Part shown: positions 23,586-34,812 of the stretch, piece after piece
Numbering within the stretch: position 1 is the stretch's first letter
Layout: each line of letters starts with the position of its first letter
From: Eucalyptus grandis
Lineage: Eukaryota; Streptophyta; Magnoliopsida; Myrtales; Myrtaceae
Assembly: GCF_016545825.1 (NCBI RefSeq)
Contig: NC_052612.1
Coordinates: 42,949,738 to 43,013,737 of the forward strand
Direction: 5' to 3'
DNA: 64,000 bases
Notes under the pieces: generated by a model
Databases searched by the model: none
Seen by the model: the letters and a program-made list of their open reading frames with translations, nothing else
What the model was told of the DNA's origin: nothing
Made by a program: the position numbers and the translations under genes

Positions 23586-24653
23586 TCAGCAGTTAATGGG
23601 AAGGAGGATGTTCTTAAGTATATTGCATGCTTCCCTTCCTCGTGACTCGTCTTTCCAGTGATTGCTTGCCAACAGTCTTGAGAGCAAGTGGCAAGCCTTT
23701 GCACTCTCAACAAGCTCTGGGATATTATCTGCAGCTTCTGTAGTTGTTTCTCCACCTACATGCTGCTTAAACATTTCGAGTGCCTTTTCTAGGGGCAAAG
23801 GTGGCACCTTCTGTCTCTTGTTCGCTTTCATCTAAAAGCGTACTTAGTCAGATCTGGTTGTGCAGATGAGCTTTAATTCTTTCTCATTCAGTGGAGGAAT
23901 TCCTATATGCGTACAAGAACAAGCATCATCTAAAAAGAGCAAGAACTTTTTAGTTTGAACAGCTCTTGGGTTCAAATCTGTTGTTTCTCACACACCACTG
24001 GTAATCTAATACTTTTTCCAGATAGCTTTCTGGATTTTCTCCACTGTGGCACCTTCCTTGGACATGAGAATTTAGACAATGGGATCATAGTTGTGGTTGG
24101 ACTGCAGGAACTAAGTATGGATCTTCATCAGCAGGGGGGACTTTCCAAGTCCAACCATTGCATATATCCCAAATACTCTCACGCTCTCACTCTCACCTTC
24201 CTCCCAACTCCAGACATCCTTGAACATTGCTTCAGTCCACACGTACTTCTCCATTTGCCGTCTCCTCCAATGGAGGATGAGCAGACACATGTATGATGAC
24301 ATCGAAGCTTTGACCCTTATCCACAAGTTCTTTCACTTCATTCTGCTTCATCTGAACCAACTGCCAAAGTTTGTAGCTGGACAAACGATTCTTTGGACAG
24401 TAAACTTCCCATACACTTCTTCCTAATCTCTCCATCATCATTTGACAGAATGTCATTTACTGCATGATAACCTCTGTGCTTTTAATCCACCGATTCTCTT
24501 CATCTCTGACTCTCTGCTGTTGCTGCTTGGCAAGTTCAGTTGCTCCTTGTCTCTCTCCAAGACCTTGAAAATCTCTTGAAGGTCCATGCAGTAGCAGGCA
24601 TGCTTGGAACCGCAATCCTGTAACTTTGGGAGTGCCTCCAAGATTGGACGCAC
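23586..24653 (-). pseudogene. Decayed CC-NBS-LRR (RPS5-like) resistance gene fragment
   Basis: Read on the minus strand, pieces in different frames follow the order of a CC-NBS protein. A CC-type segment (ILEALPKLQDC, 24640 downward) comes first. Next is the linker CPKNRLSSYKLWQLV (about 24400). A degenerate P-loop reads GIYAMVGLGKSPLLMKI (about 24165-24115; canonical GMGGVGKTTLL). The kinase-2 block is FLLFLDDACS (about 23945), RNBS-B is LICTTRS (about 23880), and the ARC region is KVPPLPLEKALEMFKQHVGG (about 23810). Stops and frameshifts separate the blocks and no LRR is seen. The P-loop Thr is replaced, so it could not bind nucleotide normally. Confidence 0.8.
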
Positions 24654-24659
24654 TAAATT

Positions 24660-25989
24660 TACGGTGAAACGGGAGTTTTATGCACTTTGTTACACACTAG
24701 ATGAAGTTCATAACAATAAGTGGCATCAGCTTCGAATACCCGTTGCCTGAATAATGGGACCTCGAGGACGTATATTCTTCGTGCGGTGTGGGCTGAATTA
24801 TTGCACAGGTCGACTAGTATCTCTTTAATACAACTGATCAATCAATGCTGTTTCTTTTCCTTGAACGTCAATCATGGGACCAACTGTTTTCTCTCCCTTG
24901 TAAGATTAGGCGGGGAACTTGGAGAAATTTTCAGTTGCTCTTGGAAGCAATCGTCACATGTTAAGTGAAGCAATTTTTCAGATTTTCTTCCGAGGGATGG
25001 AAAAGTCCTACTCCCTAAGCACCTAGAAGCTTTCTCGAGAGATGAGAGTGGAATCGTTTGCAGATTTCCGTACAATACGAGTGGATATCTCTACATTAAA
25101 CCAAATGAATGATAACCGTAAATGAAGTCCAATGAAGTACTTTATTTTCTTTCAAAATGATGATACTTCATATGAAATGTCGGTTTGGATAAACAGGAAC
25201 ACCACGTCTCAAGATAGAGTCTCTCGTACTAAGTGATCCATGCTTTGTTAGCGACACGAAAATTACTCACCAACAGGCACTCAACATGTTTAAATGAGGA
25301 AAAAAAAGGCGGAAGAGAGAGAGACGAGAGTTTTTGACAACATCATCCATTGTTTGAATGTTGGATCGGAAAACCCAAAAAAATGTCGGATCACTTAACA
25401 ACTTTTTTTTTATATGTTATCAATGCTAAAATGTGTCAAAGAATTGCAATAATATCACAAAATAATAAAAGAAAGAGACAACGCCAGGGGAGGGAGGGAG
25501 GGAGTAAAATGTGTCAAGGCTTGATGTTCACAACAATCGGAACTTGTCGATATCCTTAAATTGGAATAGAACAACAGATGCCTGAACACCTTACTTTAAA
25601 GTGAAGGCGGGAATGCTTTTACCGCAAGACACAATCAATGTACTAGTTTAATAAGCAGTACGGACATGCGACAAAACAGCTATAGTATAGAGCAAGCGAA
25701 TGGTGTTCTCACTTCTCAAGTATAAGCATATTATCCAAAGATAAAATAAATTAAACAAAATAATTCACGGTGAAAATTCATTATTTGCCAATGAATTACA
25801 TGATATGATCTGAAACTGAACTTAAGTACTATCGTACAGGATGATAATGAGCTTTGATAATACGTAACACCTAATTTTCAACTGTGGACAGATCGCACCA
25901 CCTGAGAAGCTAAAATCAAGTTCAAGTTGGCTTGCGCTATAAATGGGAAAAAATGTAGATGTGGATAGAATCCAAATCCACCAATCTCT
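24660..25989. other. Intergenic sequence, no gene seen
   Basis: Short open frames without domain signals. A GGGAGGGAGGGAG tract lies near 25490. The right end holds the 3' UTR of the minus-strand DQD/SDH gene. Confidence 0.4.
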
Positions 25990-28900
25990 TCAGTACTTCG
26001 ACATAATTTTCCTGAACAGTTCTTTTGGTGCTGCAGACAGATAGCAAACGCATAATGAAGAAAGAATGCAGAAAATACGATGGAAGTCCAAGCTCATGCA
26101 ACAAGTTACATACTGATATGCTTAAAGTGGATAACTTACCAGGTAGCCCCGTGTACCTCTCATATTGCCCATATGCCTGTCCAATGAACATCTCCAAGCC
26201 CGAAACAATGGTGGCTCCACATTCTTCAGCTTCCTTCAAAAGTCTGGTTATTTTGGGGGTGTACACAGCATCAAAGACTAGTGAATAATGCTTCAGAGCA
26301 TGCTGCAGAAAGACAGAAAGCAACTTCAATTTGTTTGACAATATGGAATTGCAGTGTAATAGGAAATCTGACAAGCCAGAACTATTCGAGGGCAAAGACC
26401 TGCCAACAAAAAATTAAGGGTTACAAACGCATTGAAAGGGTAAAGTACATCAGCTTTTTCTCCTTAGATAGCTAAACAAAACATTTACGTTGAATTAAAG
26501 GCAGAGTTGAGGTGGTGAATGAGCACTTAAAAGAGGCCAACCTTGGGAATTGGAGTTTCATCGACTTTAGGTTGCATCCCAATGGATGTTGTGTTCGCAA
26601 GTATCATCCCATCTTCTGGATGGAAATTCTCTAAATCAGCAAGAGATAAGGCATCTCCTCCAATGGTCTCTGCAAGCTCTCTGGCTCGATCTTCAAAAAA
26701 GAGATTAGTGTATAAATCATCATGTACAGTGTAGAGGATCTATAATGTTCATCTATTCCTTCTCTTCCATGTTGTGGTTTGAGAGGATGCTGCCATCACG
26801 CATGCAAATTGAAACCATACTATGGCGTCGTCACGTCGCACACACCAATTTCAATTTACTGTGAATGTGGTATGGGATAACCAAGAAATCATCATATAGA
26901 AGCATAGTAGTCAACATACAACAGAATTAAAAGAGAAACCAGTGAGAACAGGAACTTGTAAAAGTTAAAAGTAGAACACGTGCTTCTAACGTCAGAGCTT
27001 AGCATTCTTCCCTACTCAATCAGGTCTCTGTCATATGTCATCAGAAGAAAACAGTTGATTTGGCATCACAGAATAATTTATATGACAAGACGATACATTC
27101 CTCCAAAGATTTTGCAGATATGCTGAGAAGAAATTGAAATTGTGGACCTTTACCAAGACATGTGATGACTAAACAATATAATAGTATATAATGTTGGATT
27201 ACAGAATGCTTATGAGCACATGAACCAGAAGGTTTCAAATTCTAATCCTATCCAGTCACGTAAGTAGATTGCTGCATAATCCATCAGTGTATAATTCAAG
27301 AAGTTGTATTGTGATAAGGCTTAATTTCTTGAGGTCATATGAACCAATCAAGTAAGAAAATACATTTAACCCTAGCTCTACATTTACCCCTTGTAAAAGT
27401 AACTCACCATAAGTGCGGTTGGCAATTACTACTCTTGCTCCCTTTTCTTTAGCACCATAACCAAGTGCCTTCCCAGCACCACCAGCACCAATCACGACAA
27501 ACAACTTGCCATTTAAAGGTGAAGCACCTGCGCTGTTCCCATTTTGTGAACCTGTAATAGATAAGGGCAATGTCCAGTTATGTGAAGAGAACTTGTCATG
27601 AGAGTAACCTCAATTCATAAATAGAAATTAAACCTCGCAGTCCATCCTCAATTGCAGAAATGGCTCCAACATAATCTGTATTATAACCAAATAACTTCGC
27701 ATCACTCTGCCTCCTTATTATGCAATTAACAGCCCCAATCGACTGCGAAGTTAGAAAAAGCAGAGTCAATAACGGCATGAAGCTTGAAACTTAGTCATTT
27801 TCATGTATAAATAACTCTTCCAACTCCCAACGAAATACGCAGCTTCATTGACTGGGAAAATTGAAGAATTCAAATTTTGAGCCAGGGATTTACATGATAT
27901 TATAGTTGTGACAACTCGAATAGTTTGGCTACAGAACATACATAAATCACTGGCAGCAACTTAGAATCAATACCTTAGCAACTGGATCAACTTCATCACA
28001 GCACTTCACTGCAGCCTCCTTGTGAGGAATTGTGCAGCTGTTCATTTTTACCAGAAAGGATCATTGTCTCATAGCAACATTGGACTATCATAGATACTTA
28101 TCTCGCATGTGAACCTCATGAAGGAAAGAGTATGACTGTTAATCCATGCACATGCTAGAAAGAACATAGAAGATCAACAACATATTTTAATGTAATTAAG
28201 AGGATAAAGAAGAAAAATTCATCCTTTTAAATAACTAATAACAAACAGCAACCAAAAAGACTTTTCCACTAAGGTGGTTGGAGAGGGTTACTTTCCAAAA
28301 GGCTAACAACAGACGCAATGACACTAAAAATTTAAAAGGACAAACCTGAATCCAGCAAAATCAGTGGATGAGTAAGTTTGAAGAAAGCTAGCGACATCAT
28401 CCACCAATAGATGCAAAAAAACGCCATCAAAACCAGCTGATTTAAATGCTTGATTATATAATAGAGGTGATTTGCTGTGGCCAACTGGCTTCCCAATGAT
28501 ACCAAACACTTTGGTATCGGGCCCTATGCTTCTGAAGTTGTACAAATCCAACAGATCCTTGATTGTTGGTTGACCAGGAGCCGATACTACTCCCGACTCA
28601 AGTGTACCAAAGGTGAGAAAACCACCAAACTTTGCACAAAGAACCCGTGAAATCAAACCCCTTTCGCCCATTACCATGGCTATTACTGGAACCTGAAATT
28701 ATACAATATCACTTCGAGGGTCTTGGTATTTAAAATGGAAACTTGCCCAATTACTGTTCAAAGTGAAGAACAACGATTCATGAATAAAAAAATAGGACAA
28801 GGATGCAATCAGGTGATAATTTAGAAGATGCAGGAGGATAGGGAACAAATGAGCTTCACAAAAATAAAGGTATTGGCAGTTACTAATATCATGACCAAGT

Positions 28901-31447
28901 TGTTGGGTCCATATCATGAACCAGACAAGTTTATTCATAACATCTGTTGAAGATACTTTACATATTCAAGGAACAAATGATCTTTTAATCTCTGCAATGA
29001 AGCAAAAATTCTCAATTTCTGGCAGTTGCTTTTAAGGTTGTCGCATATTCTTAGGTACTAGGGAGTGTAATAATATGAGATGGAAAATGTTAAATCCAAG
29101 ATATTCTATAGACATAAGTAAAAGAACATCAATATGTTACTGAAGCCACTGGACATTGTAAGAAATCAAAATTAAAACTGCAACACATGGTCTTGACACA
29201 TTACAACTGACAGATTGAGGTTTGACATCCCATCTGCCCTTTATGTGACCTTTAGGACACGTAACATACAAGACTATGCTAACATTTGATTAAACTATCC
29301 AAAATATAATGCTAACCTGGGTTTAAAGTTCTCAAATAGTTGATTTCCTTTGCCATAATTATGATACCAGACCTTTCAAGGCGTAAATGTGGTTTCCGTA
29401 TTCCATGGTCAACAGAACTCGTTTAAGGAAAAGATTTAAAAAAAAAAAAAAAAAAAGACTATTCCACTCTGTTTATTAAGCCCCACCTGTACATGTAGTT
29501 AGTCATGAACAATGAGCTCAATTGTGCTACCTGAAACAGGTGCTTAAATTACCACATTTTACTGACGAGCAGCTTGAGAGTACAGACATATCCATGTTTC
29601 TCTGTTGTATTCTTGACCTTTCTAACAGCAGCGAAGTTTTTCTCTCTTTTTTTTTTTTCTTAGGTTAAAACTTGATAATAAAGGTAGCCTCACATGCAGC
29701 TAGTTCTGCCTATGTCAGATAACATGTGCAAATACAAAGTAAAGTTCTGGGATGGCAGCAGACGTTGAAATTTGCGACAATATGACTCAGGAAAAACTCA
29801 AGATCTAGAAGCGTTGGCAGGCCACATACGCTGCTTACTTGGGAATGCACGGTTATGTGGAACATCCGTGCAACATCAGTAATATCCAAGGCAGTTGTAG
29901 CAATCTTCACTATGTCTGCACCTGCTGCCTGGATTCTTGCCACAAGGTTGCTGAGGTCCTCAGCAGAGGGAGTGTTCTCATAGTTGTGAGAAGAAACTAT
30001 AACTTTGCACTTCTCCGGCTTTCTTCCTTGTATAGATGCGTTGAACTCACTTGCAACCTTCACAAAGCGATCATGTTAGCCCTATAAGGTAAAGTTATAT
30101 AGATGGAACTCCGATTAATAACTTGGAAGTGGGTGAATTGATGCAAATTCTTGATGCTTCGTTCTGATTGGATAGTCCTTTTGGAGCAAAATATAGACAC
30201 TCAACAATGACCCAAACTCTAGTTAATTCTTTTGTTCTCTTTTTAGGTAGACACTGTAGCAATTTTTTTTTTATTGTAAGTAATGCCACAATTTCAATAA
30301 TTCTAAAGCTTAAGCCAAATTTATAAGACCAACATAAACTTTATCAAACTGAGCAGCAATTGTCAAAGTGTTAATGGCCTCTTGACCTTATAAGAAAGTT
30401 AGCATATTAATCAGAAGGATACCTTAAGCTCAACATCAATATAATCAGCCCCCAACTCCATTGCTAATCGAAGGGTCTCCAATCGAGGCTTGTCATCACC
30501 ATCATACTGGCCACCTTCCCATTTTGGTCTAAGAAAGTACAAAAATCAGCATTGGAAGGCTTCAAAATTCCGCACAAATCCACACCACTCAAATCACACA
30601 AAATGAAGACTATACAGAATCTTCATGACCAATCCATTCAAAAAGGAGCTGATGGCGAACCTGTAAGTGAATAAAGTGGGCAAAGCAGAGGCTTTGATCA
30701 GGGTTTTCAAATCTTCATGTGGACTGAGATTCTTCAAACCGTCCACTCTGATCTCCACGAGGTCAGCCCCACTAGACTTAGCCTTATCCAATTGGATTAC
30801 CATCTCTTCGACCGAATCCGCCATTACAGGAACACATATCAAAGTTGAATTCTTCCTCACGGCTCCACTCTCCATTTCGTGCGGAGCAGAAGAAGTCGCA
30901 AGCTGAACCACAATAACCAGAACCAAAATATGGGCAAGAAATACAAAATCTTTATACTCAGAAAACAAAGTCTACGAGCACGGAATATCCACCAGCCTCT
31001 ATTCAAATGCAATTTGCTTAAGCTGATACGGAACAATGGATAGAAGCAGAACTCAAGAAAGGCACGGATAGATCAATCAACCGAACAGCACGCGTCATCA
31101 GCAACAAGCCAACGCAACAGCACCCCTAGAAACAAGAATTGCACGTGCATAACCACTTTGCAAGTAGAATTACGCCAATCAGCCAGTCGAAGAAATGGCC
31201 AAAACAGAAAATCAAATACGAAACTCGGGAAGCCAACGAGATACGGAAGTGATCAATTCAGCTCGATACGATGAAAAAACCCAAGACTGGCAAAGGCCCG
31301 AAAAAAACGAAAAATGCAAAATTTATCCTCCTGGAGTTGGAAAAACTGAGAGATTCATGATGGGTAAGGCGAGATGATGACTGTTCATCGTTTCATTGTC
31401 GCGAGTAGGCAGGTGATGGTTACCAGGATGTTGCCAGTGGAGGCCAT
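25990..31447 (-). CDS. DQD/SDH: Bifunctional 3-dehydroquinate dehydratase / shikimate dehydrogenase
   Basis: Eleven exons (minus): 31447-31424, 30902-30661, 30528-30423, 30057-29839, 28692-28346, 28037-27974, 27742-27634, 27551-27408, 26690-26542, 26302-26140 and 26030-25990. The total is 1608 nt, 535 residues, with all phases consistent. The type I dehydratase half has the catalytic pair His148 (VSSHNYE) and Lys175 (IVKIATT). The dehydrogenase half has SKSP (Ser270, Ser272), TIPHK (Thr315, Lys319), NTD (Asp357), GAGGAG (392-397) and the NADP-selective NRT (415-417). Such proteins convert dehydroquinate through dehydroshikimate to shikimate, normally in plastids, upstream of aromatic amino acids and phenolics. 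The residue before TIPHK is Cys314 where I expect Val. The short N-terminus (MASTGNIL, then exon 2) is not an obvious long transit peptide. Confidence 0.95.
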
Positions 31448-31782
31448 GGAGGTTGGTGAAGCGTCGGCGCGCAGGTAATTCGCAGAAGAAGAAGCGACGA
31501 CAAGTGAGGTCGTGGTGGGTTGGTGAGGGAGAGGGAGGGAGACGATCGGTGGCCGGTTCCCTGTCGGGACGTGGCGTGGATATGTAGTCAACCCGGTAGG
31601 GTCGTACTTCGCTTTCCAACCCCGCAAGCCCAGCATTCTCTCTCTCTCTCTTTCTCCCTCAAAAACAGGGTAGAGGCTGGCGTAGGTTACGACAGGAATA
31701 CAAGGATGAAACGAGTATGCCCACTTTTTACCTTTTTTTTCCCCTAACAAAGGTATTTTCTACTCTGTCATCGATTAAGAAA
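31448..31782 (-). promoter_or_regulatory. 5' leader and promoter of DQD/SDH
   Basis: Just upstream (on the minus strand) of the DQD/SDH start. It includes a (GA)n-type tract at about 31638-31652 (minus-strand sense), typical of plant 5' leaders. The MITE boundary lies at 31783, so the native promoter is short before the insertion. Confidence 0.45.
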
Positions 31783-32210
31783 AGGGATAATAACATAAAT
31801 AGTGTCCGAATTTTGACCAATGTATATTATATTTCCTGAATTTTTAATTTGTTCAATATAATCCTTCAACTTTAGCTTAATGTTCAATATAATATCTTAA
31901 TTTTTGATATATTCAATAGGATCTCTTAACTTTTAGTAAATGTTCAAAGTGGTCTCTGAATTATATGAAAATATTTAATGTAGTTCTTAATTAATTCAAG
32001 AACAAGATACTATTGAACATTTTCATATAGTTCAAAAATTAGATTGAACGTGTACCAAAAGTTTAGGGATCGTATTGAACGAATTAAAAGTTTAGTGATC
32101 AGATTGAATATTAAACTAAAGTTTAAGGATTACATTGAATAACTTAAAAAAGTTTATGAATAACATTGCATGTTCAGTTAAAGTTCATGGGTCATTTGTG
32201 TTAATTTTCC
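31783..32210. mobile_element. Palindromic Mutator-type MITE upstream of DQD/SDH
   Basis: A 428-bp inverted-repeat element. The left end GGGATAATAACATAAAT matches the reverse complement of the right end GGAAAATTAACACAAAT. Both arms contain repeated motifs of the type TTCAATATAATCCTTCAACTT. Flanking 9-mers ATTAAGAAA (31774-31782) and ATTAAAAAA (32211-32219) match at 8 of 9. It separates the divergent DQD/SDH and ferredoxin genes. Confidence 0.75.
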
Positions 32211-32796
32211 ATTAAAAAAAATTATCACATGTTATTTCCAAAAAAAAAGAAAAAGTGAATTCTAGTCAAGGAGCTGTGATTAATTTATGCATGTGTTTTT
32301 TTTTGTTGGGTAAGTTGAGTAAAATGGGGAATAGATGATGAGAAAATTCAAAATGGAAGGGAAGGGAAGTAGGTTTAAATGGAAACCGGAACGTGTTTAT
32401 CTTCTTTGGGTGTGAATTGAGAAGGAACAAAATAAATTAGTAGGGGGACATGACCTTTGACTCATCCATGCTGCATATAGAAAGCGAGGTCATTAGGGAG
32501 GCTGGTTGAGACTATGCCAAATAAGCAAATTACGACCAAGTAAATACAAAGAAGAGATTAAGAGAAAATCAAATAAGTAAAGCTAGTTCCTTTAGCAACA
32601 GCCATTCTTCTTTGCAGAGTGCTAGTTATATGTTCTTTTTTGCAATTCACAACACACTAGAGTCAACATTTTTGGAGGTTGAAAGAACATCATAATCATA
32701 TGTCAGCATCAAAGCGATTGCAGGGTTACTTCCGCAGGCCCTAAGAGGGCATGAACGTCCTGAGTGTCAAGTGAGCAGTGACGACTGCATAAATAA

Positions 32797-32848
32797 TATA
32801 TACACATACATATATATTTATATATATAGAGAGAGAGAGAGAGAGAGA
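32797..32848 (+). repeat. Compound (TA)n(GA)n microsatellite in the ferredoxin promoter/leader
   Basis: A TATATA-rich stretch runs directly into an uninterrupted GA tract (32829-32848) just upstream of the probable leader exon of the ferredoxin gene. GA repeats near transcription starts are common in plant core promoters, and the TATATATA part may act as the TATA element. Confidence 0.7.
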
Positions 32849-32849
32849 C

Positions 32850-34359
32850 GCATCCACACACAAAAGAAAAAACAGAAATAAAAGAGACAGTCCGACGCAC
32901 GGGGCAGGTCTCGCACTGTTTTCCTCGGGCTTTCCGCTCTCAACTCGTCCTCCGAGTCTGATCAGATCACCTTCTCAAGCCGCAAGGTTTCCATAAGATT
33001 TCCCCTCTCATTTGATCGCTTTTCACTAGATTTTCCGCGTCTTTTACCGTTCTTTTGTGGGTGGATTTCGCTTTTTGCGAATCTCGTCGAGGTTGTTTTT
33101 TCCCATCACTTTTAGGACGCCATCCTAAGGGAAAGGAAAGAGAAGGGAAAAGGAAAAATCTGAACTTGACTGATATGAACTGATCGACTAGTTATGATAG
33201 CTGATCATTTTGTTTTCTTGAGCTGATGTGACTTGAAGCATTGCATCATCGGGCGGTGGTTTTCTGGGCACTCTGTTTAAGCTTGTTGTTCTGGTTGTTG
33301 AGGACCTATGCTGTGTCTTTTGGTGATGATCTTGTTAAAACATAAGAAAACGCTGTTTTTTGAAATGTAATTAATTGAAGTTTGTCAACTATTTGCAATA
33401 GTCTCGTAATTGATTGACAAAATCTGGGTATCATCGGCAATTCATTTTCCCTAGTGAACATACTTGGTTTTCTTGTTGTTGGGTGACGTTTAAATCACGA
33501 GTTTTCCTTTCTTGAATATATTTTCTATCCATGCGGAGACTGTAAGTATCGTGGGGGTTTGACTGAGGCGTGATGCTTGTGCAATTTGTGGTTCGCTTGA
33601 TGACCAATTGTTGTTTTCATTTGGGTTGAGATGTTGATCATTGACTGCACCAGCAAGGATTCTGATATCTTTCTGTGCATTATACTTGCCTGAAAGATGA
33701 AGTTATTATATTTCGAGTGCAAGCACTATCTGGTTAATATTTGAGTGTGAATTGCTTTTGAACTTCAAGTTTTATTAGATTGCTAGTGCAGCAGAGTTGA
33801 TGTAGCTACTTGAATTGAGCTTATGAGTCTTGGCTGCCTGTTTTCTTGTCTACGTCTTTGTCTGTACTTGTTATGCTTTCATTTGCAATCATTAGGGAAT
33901 CTTATTGAAAACTAGAGAAATCCATTCATGTCAGTTGCGGGAAAGTTGTGAAATGGGGATATGGTTTTCGTAAAGAACTCTGCATCTTATTTCTCTTATG
34001 GAGAAAGATGTGCCTGTCGTTGCTTCTACATAGAAAGAAGTATTTGAACGTCGAAGTATATCAAAAGATTAGAATGTCCAAGCGTCAACCTGTAGAGTAA
34101 TGCAGTGTCTTTGCCAGTATGGTTATCTTGAAATTTGAAATTCCTGCTATTAGCTGAAGCTTGGTCAGGAATTTGATTTGAACTTTCTAAAAGTTCCTTG
34201 CTTGAACTACGAAGGAACTGCTACTATTCTGTTCTTTCTTCTGTTCATTGTTAATTATTTGAAGCTCCTGAGCGAATCTAGCAGCCATGAAGGCGTGTTC
34301 TTTACATTTTTAAGCTCACTTTGTACATTTTGTCACTTGGTCTGTCCTCAGGACCAGAT
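32850..34359 (+). promoter_or_regulatory. Probable leader exon and long 5' UTR intron of the ferredoxin gene
   Basis: The pyrimidine-rich leader ends CTCAAGCCGCAAG|GTTTCC (GT at 32987). A T-rich sequence of about 1.36 kb without open frames leads to TCTGTCCTCAG at 34351. Long leader introns next to the start codon often raise expression in plants. The splice sites are read by eye. Confidence 0.55.
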
Positions 34360-34812
34360 ATGTCAACTGTAAGGCTTCCCACATATTGCACGCTCAAATG
34401 CGTACTCCCAGACAGACCCTCTACTTTCATTAAGAGCTCAGGTTCCTTGACTTCCATAAAAAGCGTCACAAAAGCCTTTGGCTTGAAGTCTTCTGCCTCC
34501 TTCAGAGTATCTGCAATGGCCGTGCACAAAGTGAAGCTGATTGGACCAAATGGGGAAGAGAACGAGTTTGACGCCCCAGATGACCAGTACATCCTTGACT
34601 CTGCCGAGGATGCTGGGCTCGAGCTTCCTTACTCATGCAGAGCCGGGGCATGCTCGACCTGTGCGGGCCAGATGGTTTCGGGAGAGGTGGACCAATCGGA
34701 TGGCTCCTTTCTGGATGAGAAGCAGATGGAAAAGGGATATGTGCTGACCTGCATCTCGTACCCAAGAGCCGATTGCGTGATTCATACCCACAAGGAGGGT
34801 GATCTTTATTGA
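34360..34812 (+). CDS. Plastid [2Fe-2S] ferredoxin, root (non-photosynthetic) type
   Basis: A single coding exon of 150 residues. Residues 1 to about 52 are rich in Ser/Thr/Lys with few acidic residues, as in a chloroplast transit peptide. The mature protein begins near [12 protein letters not shown]. The four cluster ligands are Cys93, Cys98, Cys101 (CRAGACSTC) and Cys131 (YVLTC), the plant-type CX4CX2CX29C pattern. The C-terminus HTHKEGDLY resembles root-type ferredoxins, which pass electrons from FNR to nitrite reductase, glutamate synthase and similar enzymes. The upstream leader very probably contains an intron. A donor lies after GCCGCAAG (GT at 32987) and an acceptor CAG ends at 34351, eight bases before the ATG. 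The ATG at 34360 is preferred over an upstream in-frame non-ATG codon. Confidence 0.92.
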   Translation: MSTVRLPTYCTLKCVLPDRPSTFIKSSGSLTSIKSVTKAFGLKSSASFRVSAMAVHKVKLIGPNGEENEFDAPDDQYILDSAEDAGLELPYSCRAGACSTCAGQMVSGEVDQSDGSFLDEKQMEKGYVLTCISYPRADCVIHTHKEGDLY

